A DNA stretch of 64,000 nt from Linyphia triangularis (GCA_963978545.1 OZ021731.1:54671242-54735241), one strand, 5' to 3'; numbered from the stretch's first letter, positions 47,685 through 60,281 are shown. Notes: generated by a model from the sequence alone, not told the origin. Program-made: numbers and translations.

Positions 47685-49232
47685 CTATTCCAAACCTATT
47701 TTTTTTAATCCCAATCTACGGGATACATCTTTCTTAACAAAAGTCTTTTCCGATCCATTGTCAAAAAGACAAAATATTTTATCCGATGAAGTGCTACCGA
47801 TAATTTCTACCTTAACACATTGCAACATAACAGAATTTGAAGTCGTCGATTTAACGTCAACAGAGTTTTCTTTCAAGTCCAAATGCGAATTTTGTTTTTT
47901 AGAATTTTCTAACTTGAAGCAAATAGCGCGAGCATGGCGACCCTGACAGTAAGTACAAACAATCCCTTTGCAACCCTTTACACGGCAATTAGTGTTGCAA
48001 CATAAAAAACATCTACGTTCCTTAATAAGCTTATCCCTCTTTTGTTGAGCGCATAAATTCTCACACAAATCAGATGAATGAGTATTATTTTCGGAACAAA
48101 ATATACAACTAAAATGCGCAGCTGCCAGGAGTTCGGTTGCAGATCCGCTCACAGTTGATTTGTTATGATTTGAAGAAAATCGCCAATTACTCTTTTGTTG
48201 CGTCTGGGTTAAGAATCTAGGCGCCCTCTCGGAGAATTTATTCGAATGTGAGCCTTTGATTTGTGACTCATGTGATTTTACTAAAGCGTCCGTGCGCTCA
48301 CGACTTTGAACTTCATCGCGTAGATATGATGTTAAATCAGTGATTTGGGACTGCTTATCTTTATAAATTCGATTGAATTCTAACGCCAAATTAGGGGGAA
48401 TAGCTTTCATAATTATCGGAAACAAAAGACAACTATAAGAATTAGGAGATATTCCTAGCGTTTCGAGTCCCCTAATATTTAATTCCAATTGATCATACAG
48501 ATTTCTTAACGCGATAACATCAAATGATTTGCGAACTGGGGTCAAATTTAACAAACGATTCATATGATAGTCAACTATAAGCTCCTTACGTCCGAATCTA
48601 TCTTCTAGAATTTTAATGGCTGCGGCATAATTTTCCGAAGTCAGCGTTAAACCTCGTATTGCCAATTCAGCATCAGATGTGACAACCGATTTTAAATAGC
48701 AAAATTTGTCCACATCACTCAAACTTGAATTTTCATGCACTGCTGATTTAAATCTAGCCCAAAAACTAGGGAAACTACTTATATCTTTGTCTGAAAAAGA
48801 CTCTAAAGTAAGTTTTGGCAAGCGTGATTGATTTGTTAAAGCAGAAGGAAATGAGCTATTTTCAGGAAGTGTTACGTTTTGCTGTTGTGTTTCCCGCGAA
48901 TTTTGAATACTAACTGAACTTGGAATCGAAACCGATTCTATATAACGCTCAGCGCGGGTTTTCCAAATTATAAATTTATCTCTATATTCTTCACGAGTTA
49001 ATATTTCATCTTCCAGATTATCGATATCTATTAAACCCTCGACTTCCTTATCGAATTTACTTAATTCCTCAAATTTAGAAATTAACTGTACATATATTTC
49101 ATGTACTACTGTTTTGTCAGCAGAATTATTTATTTCGGATTCCAATTTATTAGTTTGCCTTGTCACAATAGACCTTATGACAGAACGAGTCTTTTTTGTT
49201 CTTTCTAATAAAGCCAGATTTGATGCATCCAT
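47685..49232 (-). pseudogene. gag: BEL/Pao gag-protease, copy 2, truncated by a stop
   Basis: Continuous frame from the ATG at 49232 through Gag (DUF1759-type region, then Cys/His knuckles CFLCCN and CTYCQGRHAR) and on into the aspartic protease, so the junction broken in copy 1 is open here. The protease motif reads LFDNGSEKTF, so the usual DSG/DTG triplet is DNG. A TAG replaces an Arg codon at 47685-47687, ending the frame shortly after the active-site region. The open frame extends upstream to 49304 but those codons are leader. Confidence 0.88.
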
Positions 49233-49544
49233 TTTAAACCGAAACACTTTACAAGCAAAACAAATATTAAAATGACAATACCATACTAATCCAAAATGCA
49301 GCAATCTAGTACAAATTTCAGCTCCACAAACAGAAAACCAATATTAGAATCCACACTAACTTATTAATTACTTTCCTTTAATCAAAAAACGAACAATTTC
49401 AATTTTCGCAACACCGACACACGAATCAACCAAAGCAACGAAATAAACCGAACAAAAACTCACCCCAACATGCAGCGAAAACATGTGCCAATAATCCAAA
49501 GTGGTTAGTATCACTCACAACACAATAATTCCCAACAACACAAC

Positions 49545-49725
49545 GCCGACCAAACGGTATAGTGGTTAGCGTGCTGGCTTCTAGACCGCAAGGTTGCGGG
49601 TTCGAGTCCCGTGTTTGGCATGGGTGTTTGTAAATGTATGTTGGCTTGTCTAATGACGAAAGTTTCGGCGCATTATAGCCCTCGTGTTGCTGACGGCGCC
49701 AGATAATCTGAATACAACCAACCAA
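49545..49725 (+). mobile_element. tRNA-derived SINE, 181 bp
   Basis: The 5' part resembles a tRNA: ACCAAAC...GTTTGGC acceptor-like arms, TATAGTGGTTAGCG (A-box region), a CTTCTAG anticodon-like loop and a perfect B box GGTTCGAGTCC. The anticodon stem has mismatches and no CCA-ready clean fold, so it is a SINE head, not a functional tRNA. An unrelated body follows (GACGGCGCCAGATAATCTG), with an AACC-repeat tail. It is flanked by a perfect 14-bp duplication CCCAACAACACAAC (49531-49544 and 49726-49739). BEL copy 1 carries the empty site at about 24995-25012. It points opposite to its host element. Confidence 0.9.
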
Positions 49726-49742
49726 CCCAACAACACAACATT

Positions 49743-49759
49743 TCCCAGCCTATGCACCA
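49743..49759 (-). other. Primer-binding site of BEL copy 2
   Basis: On the minus strand TGGTGCATAGGCTGGGA, three bases inside the LTR boundary. Two mismatches to the tRNA-Gly-type site I remember. Confidence 0.75.
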
Positions 49760-49762
49760 ATT

Positions 49763-49918
49763 TATAGAGGAAACATGACACCACTCAAAATCATCGATGC
49801 GTTATCAATTACAAGATCTTTATTTAAGGCATTCCAAAAAGCGAGTGATAAGAAACCTGCGCAGCGAGCGGCGAACAATCTCCCCCTCTCGCCAAGCTTC
49901 TCGCCAATATTCGCCACA
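49763..49918 (-). repeat. 5' LTR of BEL copy 2
   Basis: 156 bp, followed on the plus strand by AATGT, the target duplication. It differs from the LTRs of copy 1 at about 13 positions, mostly in the first 100 bases of the sense strand. Confidence 0.92.
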
Positions 49919-51265
49919 AATGTCTTTGAAATTGACTGTTCCAGTTGTTCCTTGATGTATTCTTCTTAGTTGCTGTATTTCTCGATTTTTTCCCCTATTA
50001 TCTGTATAAAATTAACACTTTAATGGTGTTGTTATTCAAAGAGAAAAGCTAATAATTTTTTTTTTTTTTTTAATATAGTGCACAGCTTAAGTCTTTTATA
50101 GGGAAGTTCAGGCAGACTCTTGAATCGTTTTTTTGAACCGCTTATCCCCTTACATTAATGCAAGTGCCCCCTTTTCAACCGTTAGAATTTATCTATATAT
50201 TCTTGTGCTTATTATCATTATGATATTTCTTAAATTCATAAAACTGAAAAAGAGATAATAAGGACAATCATAAAGTTTCTATCACTGATATCTGTTTTTA
50301 TTTTAACGATTTGGTCTACGTTCACGCATCTTTCCTCAATAATTAGACAATTCGGCATTAAAGTTGGTTGGATATACAACGTCTAATAGATCATACAATG
50401 TGATTTATTTTACTGTCTTTTTTATCTAGCGTTACATGTAGACGACCACTTCGAGGAATATTTTTACATCATTACTCCTAAGATTTTTTTCCCTAAATGT
50501 CACATAGGGTACTTTATGCTTTTACAAGTCCTTTAGACATTACGTCTTTTAAATATTTCGCAATTTTAAGTTTTTGGTCATTAGAAATTTCTTTAAATGG
50601 AGCCATTGTTCAACAGCTGCTAATTCTTTGTTTCAATTCTCGAGCCACGATTCCACTTTATTTAATTTATTCTATTTACAAAGATCTTCACAATATGCAT
50701 GTTTATTTTAAATGTCAGAAATCATTAAAAATGCACTGCATAAGCTAGCGAGATCGAATACTTTTTTCGCTCCATGATGTAACTCCGTGATATTTCTTTA
50801 GAAACTGAAATTATTTGTCAATCTCGATATTTTTGAGTGTTTATTTTGCCCATGTATAAATTATTATTAAAATATAGTCTAACTGGAATTTTTTAAAAAA
50901 TTTATGACAATATGAATATGAAAACGATAAAGAGTACCAATACATGTCAGATATTAAAGCAGTGTCCAGTATTACAGTGTAATTGAAAGTTCTGCGATGT
51001 TTCACACTCCTAGTTTGCTGCGAATTGCTTTGTTTCTACAGGTGGCTGTCTATTTTTAATTATGAAATTCGACAATAATTACCTTGAGTAGTGTGACAAA
51101 CCCTCCTCGTTGCAAGTAGCGATTTGGACTTGAATCTTTTTAAGATTTCATAATTTTTATTGGTAATTGTTGACCATGCAATTTGTATTATACTCTAATA
51201 ATTGTCTGTAAAATACGACTACTGGTTAGCACGTAAACCTACATCAAAATATTTTGCATATAAAA

Positions 51266-53400
51266 ACGACACTTCTCTTGATTTTAGAGTCGCGTCTGCT
51301 GATTTCACTTTAATACCGTTACTTTTATTACAACAATCATAAAACTCTTGGGTCCTGATAGATTTAGAACATTTAGTCATAACAAAAAGAAGTTATTGAA
51401 AAAATGTAAAATTTTTATCCATTATTTGTGTTTCTACTCTGTAACTTTAATTAAATAAATGAATATACCTAAAGATTCTGAATAATAAAAATTAGCAACA
51501 CATATTCCTTCTAACTACGCAAAATTTGTTCAATGTTTTTCTTTTTATATCAATGCATAATCAGACATATTTCTAACAACCTACAAGACTAATTTTGGAA
51601 TAACATAACTAGCCCAGATGCTTTCGTATATCACCAAGCTGTGTATTTTAATAGATAGTACACATTCCTATTAAACCACCTTCTAGGACCAACCTTGATT
51701 ATAAGATTTTCACCATCTTTTCGGGAAATCGTTCCTCCAACTGTATTAGCTAAAACGTTATACTTGTTAACTTTGGTCTAATTTGAGTTACAAAAAATAT
51801 CTAATTTGTTTACTACACCATCACCGATTTATTTTGGAAATAAATTGATATTTAGGAAAACATTTTTTAAAGATCTTTGCCAAATGGTTCTTCACTGATC
51901 AGATGGCTGTAGTTTGGATATCAGATATTTAAATACATTTTTAAAAGTCACTGTTTTTGTTGTAAAATATTATGTTTTTTAAAACAAAAAATGGTGTAAT
52001 TTGTTGGTTCACATTAATTATGTTTTAATGTGATAATTACCATTATAATTAGTTGTTGACCTAATTTGTAATCTATGACATTTTATTTGACGCAATGTTT
52101 TCCATTTTTCTTGCTCCATCTGTATGTGCATTAGTACAGATACAGGTAATCAATTTCATTATGACATCTCCATCAAATGTAAAAATCAAGGTCATTCCAT
52201 TTACTACAATTTTTAAACAGTCTTCTCATGATCCCAGTTTAATTTACATCTCATTTAACTGCCCTGAGTCCATTTCTCCCACTAAACATCATTTTAGTGT
52301 CTTAATACTGTGTTTTCAGAGTTATGGATTATTAATACAGAATTATTTTGGCAATAAAATATACATTTATACTTAAATAAATAGATGGGTAGGTTTATGT
52401 TCAGCGAGTCAGTTTGTTTACAACTCACTTGTTTTCCATCTCTATATGTACTTGTAGCACTTAGATTCTGAAAATTTGGTATCGATATAATATTAAATAA
52501 ACATTGTTCTTTCTTGATTATAGATTTGTTTGATGTTGCCTGGCCGATCTGAGTATATACGGAGATGTTAAGAAATAGGCGTCGCAACAGCGACATGGCT
52601 CAGTTAAAATTCTGCAATGCCGTTTAATCCAATTCTAAAACAAACTTTGTACATTGCTGGTTAGTTGCTATAAACTAAAAAGTTAGTAATTACATTAAGC
52701 CATGCCTCAATTAGACGTGGCAACTAAGGATAATTCTTATTCATATAAACATAACGTATCAACTTAAGTGCCGGGGAGTAAGCACTTAAAATAAGATTTT
52801 ATTTAAATAATGGAGCTGTTAAGATTGGAAATTTATAACCTGGTATGAATTTAAGTTGCCTAGTAATAGTGTAATCTCTGAATATGATCCATATGATTCG
52901 TGTTTAATTACTCTTCTAATAGGTTTCTGTATTTGGATTATAGACTGAATGTTAAAATCGGTCTGAGTTTTTAATCTCATTCAACAAAAATTTATCTGCA
53001 GTTCTTCTGACTTATTCTTGTGTTTTTATAGTTGACAGTGCATTCATTTCTTTCATCAGACGAAATGACTTTAACTACTGTTTTGTAACTGAAATTATTC
53101 ATAGGGGTGTTTAAAATTATGTCCAAACTTTCAAACTTTGTAATTTTACAAATGCGCCTACTAATTTTTTTTCTCTTATTTTAAAATGTAACATATTTAT
53201 TTATGCAAAATTTGATGAAAATTATTAAAATTTTAGGTGACTCCACCATTTTGATTTTAAGAATTACATGTAATGCAGCACTCAGTGATGCCTGCTTATT
53301 TCGGGAAAAGAAATGTGTTTGAAAGATATATGAAAGCTGATCTTAAACGCTATAGTATGATAATGATGTTATGTTTATCTTGGAAGTCGCTAACAGTCTC
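51266..53400. other. Non-coding AT-rich spacer
   Basis: No gene recognised. Frames at 52095-52376 (+) and 52294-52596 (-) overlap, are low complexity in composition and show no family features. Confidence 0.55.
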
Positions 53401-53415
53401 CTAATAAAGTCTTTT

Positions 53416-53972
53416 TTATGAAGTCCGGAAATAATTTTGATTTGCTACAACTTTTAAAAAAACTTTTTTTTGTTTGATAATTGGTGTCATAGTGTTATAC
53501 TCAGCCATTAGACAGATTCCTTTTTCGTCACTTAGTACACCGCCTTCTCTTGGCAAAGTCTTATGCAGTTTGATAATAATTTGTATGCCATTCTTCAGCA
53601 CCAATGAATAAGTCCAGTCTTTCTGTAGAAAGCCCCACAACTGTTTTACATTTTATTTTTGCATTGACATACCTTTAAAAGAACTAGAAGGTAGTGGAAC
53701 AAATTTCTCTCCGGGGAAATGGAAACGGATTTTTTAATTGCAATACTTGCCTTCATTGATGTTTTTGTAACATGAAACTTCTTCAGGGTAAACGCGTTCA
53801 ATAAGAAAGTATGCTCCTTTCTGACCTGTGTTGGCTTTTATGTTTTCGGTTAACCCAAAGTTCCCCAGCTTTTCGTAGATTGCAGTTGAACTTTACCAGA
53901 AGGAATTTTTGTGGCACCCTAAACCACTGCTCCTGATAGTTTCCTGTAACTCAAACAGGTACTCTTTTATAC
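53416..53972 (-). pseudogene. Decayed coding segment, family not recognised
   Basis: One minus-strand frame is coding-like from about 53972 down to 53416: KEYLFELQETIRSSG, then (after a stop) GLTENIKANTGQKGAYFLI, PEEVSCYKNINEGK, a TAA, HFPGEKFVPLPSSSFKGM, another TAA, then LWGFLQKDWTYSLVLKNG and TLPREGGVLSDEKG to a frame break near 53450. The composition is that of a real globular protein, not of random AT-rich DNA. Three stops in one frame without plausible introns suggest a processed pseudogene or a dead transposon gene. I cannot name the family. No conserved copy exists elsewhere in the window. Confidence 0.5.
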
Positions 53973-56900
53973 ACTATTAGCTATGTCTGCTTCATTTTAA
54001 CATTATTAGTATTATACAACATTGATGCAGGCCCAGGAGATAGTTTATGATGAAATAATTTTTTGTTTATCGTTAAAGAACGAAGTTCATTTAATATTTT
54101 ATAGATCCAAAAACTTGAGGATCAAAGTACATGTGCAGTTGGAAAACAAGTGAGTCGTAAACATAAACTGTCTGCCCTACTAAGTATTTTAAATATCAAA
54201 ATGAAATGCCTTCTGTGTAAAGGCTTTAAAATGAAGTGATCGTTCTGAATTAACTTGGATATAATTCACTAATTTAAGTTTTGAGAACTGAAATAAAATC
54301 CCCTGATATTGGCTGTTTTACTTAGGCTTTATCAGTGGGATTTTTTTTTTGTTATATTCTAAAGTTAAATTTGTTTACGTTAAAAATAAGGTATATTTTT
54401 TAGTCAATATCTTTTAGCTGTTATATTGAAACATTGAACCCTTTTCAGATTTAAAAAAAAAAAAAATTCATTTGAAAAATGTCAGCATAAATTATTTTTT
54501 ACTCGCGTAACTACGTAGCTTCTAAATGTACTTCAAAATAATAAGGATTCATTTTTATTTGATGATGCGCTGCTCTTTAATTTTCAATGAGGAAGAGTAC
54601 AGACGATTTCACTTCTCTGGTACCAAATACTTGAATTTCTTAAAAATGCGTCAAGTTGCAATAGATATTACGTCATGAGTTACGTGATATTTATCGCTAA
54701 CTTAGCTTACTTAGAAGGTTCAAGAACTTGGCCCTAGGAAAATAAAATCATGTGAACTCTTCCTCATTGAGAGTTAAAAAACAGTTACGTTTCCAAATAA
54801 AAATCTATTCATTTATTTGGAAAGTTCCGTATTCTCCACCAGAAGAATTCTGACAGACGTTCTACGTCATAATAAAAAATGTTAATTAAGCGCAATGACA
54901 TGGAAAGTTTTCTTCATGAATGAGTGTATTTTTTGTCGCTGTGTTTCGGTCTGTCCTGGTACTATAAACTGTAAAAAAAAAGTGGCTTATTGTTACGAGT
55001 TCAAAATATATTTTTTTGAATTGCATTTTCAATTGCTGTAGATGAAATGAGCTCAATTTTTACATTTGTTACTTTTGCATTGGATACATTTTAACATTTT
55101 TAACTTAGTAGTAATACATTCTTTTAGAATTACTTCATTGTTTATCTTGTATTTCTTTTTAGGATTACATTTCTCGTATGGACTAAATAAAATAAGTGTA
55201 TTAATGACCTTTTCTTCCCATTTAGTGCTTTTATGAGGCTATTAAGGTAAGTTATTTAATACCTATTACAACTTAGGTCAAATAATTAATTTATTTAATA
55301 GGAAACATTCCACCATTTTCTGTGTTAAAAAATTACAAGTACTTTACAAGATAAAAGTGACTTATAAAGTTGTTGAAAAAAATTAGTGATTTCGAAATAA
55401 AGAACCAGGTTATACTATAATATCCTTTGAAGGGTTACCTTAAAATTTAAATTAGTGTTTTAAGTTAAAGTTTTCACTTAAAGTTTTTTACTTGGAAGAT
55501 AAAATTAGTCGAACATATATAAATTTAATTTTGCTAATGATAAAATATTGTTTGTATGACAATTTAATAATTTTTAAATTATCAATGCTAAAAGTATTTT
55601 CATGAATGGACACTTTTTAAGACTAATTGGTTGAAGGAGCAACTTAAATTGCACAACAGTTATTCACATTCTCACAAGTCTCTTTGCTATGTAATAAAGA
55701 TGCAAAAAATCATTAAATTCAAAACAATCTATATGAAGCTAGTTTTGAAAAACGACATGTATATCGAATGCGTTAAGTTTTAACTTAAAGTTACTAACTG
55801 AAGTATGAAAATTGGTCGAACGTAAAACATTGATCAGGCAAACACGTTCATACTATGAATGCTAGCTAATGCTATCGGACAAAACTACTACTAGTAATAA
55901 TTTATTTTGAACTTCTTCTCAGTGAATCTTTGGTGCAACTAATTTTTTAACTCTACTATTGGAAGTACCATCAAACAATGGGACAATCAGTGGTAGAAGT
56001 GAGAAAAAAAAGGTGGGGGGACGGCCAAGTGACAAGTGCACCCCCTCAACGATAAATTTTATAATTTCGTTTCTAATAACAATAAATTTATAACAATTAA
56101 ATAAATAACAATTAACTAGTAGAAAGGAAACAATTTTCAACACGAACAAGGGTCCAAAATTTACCTAATTTTTTGTAGAATTCACTGCGCTTTGCTTCCT
56201 CTCAATTACTATTTTTTTTATCTTACCTAAGTCAGTGATGGAAATAGTGATGGTTGTCCTAGAAGTCTTTGCTCTGGAACCGAAAAAATGTGCCTTATCA
56301 TTTTGTTATAGTTTTATACATACTTATTTCTATTGTATAGGAAATATTTTCGGATTTAAATAATTTTTGAACACTGCTTCGTAATCACCTCGAAGCTTGC
56401 ACTCTTTCACCTCTTTACTTCGAATAATTGTCAGCTCTTAGTTTAATGAATTAAAAAATAAATTCATAATAATAATAAACATAAGATTATCGAGATAACT
56501 CGTATGTTCCATGCTTGTATGTTCTCGACGCTTTTCGCTATGTACTTGATAAGTACCAAATGTATGATTCGAAATATATTAATTGCTAAGTAAACCTCTC
56601 CGAATTGTTTTTATACATCATTGGGTGAATTTAGATGGTGGCTACAGATGCAATTTTATTCATGTCGTATTTTTTAATTGCTGCTGCATCTGTTGCGGGA
56701 TTAGTTTTCCCTGCATTCACTACAATCCATCCATCAGTAATTAGTCCAAGAATTTCGTCTTATAGTTTCAAAATGTTTATTCACTTCTGTTGAGTTTTCA
56801 GATTGGTATTACATTAACCCCTGTACTTTCCATGCCCTTGTTGAACTTCCATTTATTACAAGTTACCGCTGTCTGTTGTATAGTTCCGTTATTCTCGCTA

Positions 56901-57793
56901 GAAAATGACTTCAAGCATTAAGTAGAAATACAAAAGGCTTTAATAATTGAAGTAAGTATTTTTTTTTGTTACAGAAACTTCTTACTTGCTTGAAACTTCT
57001 AATTTATATCGAACACTATCTTTTCCTCTAATGAGTACTAAATAGCTAGAGCCGGACAATAATCGACAATTATGAGTCCCTTTTTCATGCATGATTTACC
57101 TTCTTGCATTCATGAGTATTACGAACTTGTAAAAGACTGGAAACAAGACTCAGACACTGAAGTTAACGAGGCATGTTTAATTTTTGTCATTTGACTTCCT
57201 TGACCTTAAATAAATAGGGCCACATGCAGAAACGGTGATATGCAATTTTAACCATGTCGTATTAACAGGCATAGGTAGAGAAGTTAAGACACTAGAGCAA
57301 CATTAATTTTTTCTCTAACTTGTGAAAAAAATTGGAATTTTCTAAGTGAAAAATTGAAACTCTTGAATATGTAACGAACTCTAAATTGAAAAAATTAACA
57401 TTGTAAAAGTTAATTTCGTTTCGGTCAAACAGATTGAGAAGTGCTTAAACTTACCTCAATGATCGGTTGCGTAGTTCTTGTGTCATTCCATTACTGACAT
57501 TGACAAAATGAAATTCCCACTTCTTATAATCAAACATAAAACTTGTTTTTTTGTGTTTTCGATGCGTAAGGTTATCATTGCTTCTATTATGTTTCTGGCT
57601 TTGTTGGGTATGTATGTATGTTGCTGGCTTTGTTGGGTATGTATGTATGTTGCTGGATTTTCGGGCATGTTTGTATGTTTCTGGATCTGTTGGGTACGTT
57701 TGTGTATTGTTGGCTTTGTTGGGTATGTTTCTGGCTTTGTTGAGTATATGCGAGTTTGTCGTGTGCTTGATGTGTGTGTGTGCGCGCGCATGT

Positions 57794-58227
57794 CAGAGTA
57801 GCCACAGAATCTGGAAATTGGGAAATGTCGGGTAGTTTTTTCTGGAAAAAATAGGGGAAACGTCGGTGATATATATATATTTTTTAATTTCATGAATATC
57901 AGAGACATTTCGGAGAATTTTTAAAAATTTCATGAAAATCAGGTAAATTTCCTATCATTGCTGAAGATCCGTATTTTGGGGCCATTTTACCCGGATAATT
58001 GTGGTGGATAATCGTTATAAGTTTAACGTTACGGACTAATTTAAACTTTCATTACCACCAAAATTATTTGTTAAAAATTGGCATATTGCCTATATTTAGC
58101 ATACATGTTCTATTTGATCAGAGTGTCGACACATTTGAAAATATAAAAAAGTTGGCCGTTAAATCGGGGAATTTTTTAGAAATCTATTATGGAACTTTTT
58201 TATTTCCTGAATTTTGTGGCTACCCTG
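57794..58227. mobile_element. MITE of the CAGAGTGGCCAC family, copy b
   Basis: 434 bp, CAGAGTAGCCACA to TGTGGCTACCCTG, orthologous in position to copy a. It has an AT-dinucleotide run at about 57870 not present in copy a. Non-coding. Confidence 0.75.
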
Positions 58228-59407
58228 TAAGTGGTTTTGTATGCTTGTTGGTACTGGTTTTGTCGTGTGTGGGGGGGGGGGTGTGGTTACTAGTTTCTTT
58301 GTATGTGTGTGCATTTACCGGTTTTATGTTGATGGTTATGATTTTGTTGGGTGCTGTTTATGCTTGGTAAGTGTAAATGTGCTTATCATTCACCATAAGC
58401 AGGTAAGCCGGTTGTGATGTGTAAGCAATGATAACCTGTATGCAACAAACCCACGATAAACAAGATATACGTTCGTTCACCAAGATTGAAATTCTGTCCC
58501 TAATTCTTATGACGAATTAATAAGATACTTAAAATGTTCAATTATTTCCTCATTTTAAGATGTCACTGTTGAACTATAAGTTTGTGACGTCATTCCCTTC
58601 CTATCCTCAAGCACACTTATATTAATTAATAATAATCAAGATAAAAATTTCGGGAAAGGCTAATTTGAATAGTGGCGAAATAAATATTATATAAAAAGTA
58701 CTCTTGTTCAAACAAATGTCCGCTTCTCTAATGTGCCTCGACACTTGTGCTACACTTCAATTAGCAAAATTTTTGCTAGTTTAAAACAAAGACAACTAGT
58801 TCAGGCGTCATTTGTCAAGTTATTAACACCTGTTGCTAAGCAGAATTTTTTTTGCATGAAAAAGAAACAAGATGTGATTGCACGATTTTGTGTGTTAACG
58901 AACGACTGTCCTTAATTCGATACAGAGCGGCAGTGTCAAGATAAGTCGATTTGACTTATTTTGAAATCATAGCAATAATTAGTTATAACAATAATTAACA
59001 ACATCCATTCTGGAAAGTTATTTGTTTTGTTAATCTGCTCATTGCAGTGCAGACAAGTACTTTGAACTCGATGTCTTCTTGGTTGCTGCATTTCTCGATT
59101 TTTTTTCTCAATTATCTGTACAAAATTGATACTTTAATGGTGTTGTTTTCAAAGAGAAACGCTGATAAATTTTTTATTGAATTTTCGTACACAGCTTGAG
59201 TCTTTCTTAGGAAAGTTCAGGCAGACACTTGAGTCGTATTTTTAAACCTTTTATCCCCTTGTACTAATGTTCTTTCAACAAGTGCCTCCTCCTCAACCGT
59301 TAGGAATTATCTATATATTCGTGTGATTATTATCATTATGATATTTCTTAAATTCATAAAGCTTAAAAAGAGATATTGAGGACAACCATCTCATTTCTAT
59401 CACTCGT

Positions 59408-59443
<36 letters not shown>

Positions 59444-59523
59444 ATTTGGTCTACGTTCACGCATCCTTACTTAGTACGTAGACAATTCGGCATGGAAGTT
59501 GGTTGGATATACAACGCCTAATT

Positions 59524-59965
59524 AGGAACTTGCACAAGCGAGGAAAATGAATATTTTTTGTATTTTCTAGTGTTATCCAACGAATATATTTGAGCGGTGC
59601 AATTATTTTTTATCTTAATGCTTTCAGTTAATAAAAAATCGAGTTTAAAATTAGCCGAAATTAAAGTAAAAGTTACGTGACCAAAAACGCATAAAAAAAC
59701 GTGACGTTGTTACGCATAGATAAAGTCGAAAATCGGTTGGAAAACCACAGAAACCTCACTCATTCCTCGTCTAAAGCAGGTTTTAAACTGGTTCATCATC
59801 TGCTGGTGGACGTCTCACACAAAAGTGGCTTTTTCTCGCCAAATCAGAAAGTTAAAAACTAAATATTTTTTTTAACTATCTATCCGAGCTCAAATTTTTG
59901 AAAGAATGATATTGTTTTTCATGATTTTTTCTCTATTTTTATTTAAAAATGAAACCAAAGTTCCT
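59524..59965. mobile_element. 442-bp insertion seen against the paralogues, probable MITE
   Basis: Between 'acaacgcctaat' and 'atcatacagtg' the A2 copy has about 440 bases missing from both other copies (39390 and 50385 regions). The insert begins AGGAACTT and ends AAGTTCCT. A duplicated ATT may be the target site. No coding capacity; class unknown. Confidence 0.5.
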
Positions 59966-60083
59966 CATTGATCATACAGTGGGATTTATTATACTGTCTT
60001 TTTATCTTGCGTTGCATGTAGACGACCACTTCGAGGAATATTTTTAATCATTACTCGAATCATTAAATTCTTTTTCATCTAAA

Positions 60084-60281
60084 GATGTTTTTTTGATTTA
60101 TTGCGTAAATTTATTATGGCGCAATTATACTTTGACTATTTAGAATTAAATTTACTTATTATTATTTTTTTTTTAATTCTTTATATATATATTTTTTGAA
60201 TTATGGCGCGCATCAGGGAATTTTTGTAGAAATCTTCTGGAAGTCGGGGAATTTTATTTCTTAAATTCTGTAGCCACCCTG
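60084..60281 (+). repeat. Dispersed repeat, second copy
   Basis: Counterpart of 3576-3795. The last 75 bp end in TGTAGCCACCCTG, the right terminus of the CAGAGTGGCCAC MITE family, without a left end nearby. Confidence 0.5.

Larger units (their letters stand above)
40914..49918 (-). mobile_element. BEL/Pao LTR retrotransposon, copy 2, with nested insertions
   Basis: Reverse-orientation copy of the element at 24817-30985, flanked by a perfect 5-bp duplication AATGT (40909-40913 and 49919-49923). Removing the Mutator-like insertion and its duplicated bases leaves about 6.3 kb. The LTRs are 149 and 156 bp and differ only by a 7-base gap. The body is very close to copy 1, but the U3 part of the LTR is clearly more diverged. 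It carries an internal Mutator-like element in the RNase H region and a SINE in the leader between primer site and gag. Confidence 0.95.
40713..51265 (+). repeat. Tandem duplication unit 2, split by BEL copy 2
   Basis: Second copy of the 37728-40712 unit. It runs 40713-40908, is interrupted by BEL copy 2 (40914-49918), and continues to about 51265. It retains sequence after the BEL site (49924-50090) that unit 1 lacks but A2 keeps (59065-59190). It lacks the DD36E insertion at about 50197. Confidence 0.75.
54430..60075 (+). repeat. Segmental duplication, copy A2
   Basis: Same-orientation paralogue of 23498-24816 + 30991-31240 + 35080-40700, without BEL copy 1 (empty site near 55755), without the 31.2-35.1 kb segment, and without the DD36E element (empty site near 59310). 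It has its own extra pieces at about 58468-58665 and 59524-59965. No host gene is recognisable. A T-run of 29 bases lies at 59411-59439. The copy is moderately diverged from A1. Confidence 0.8.

Noticed and set aside
49545..49620. Functional tRNA gene
   Set aside because: Box A and B are good, but the acceptor and anticodon stems have mismatches, and a SINE body, tail and 14-bp target duplication follow.
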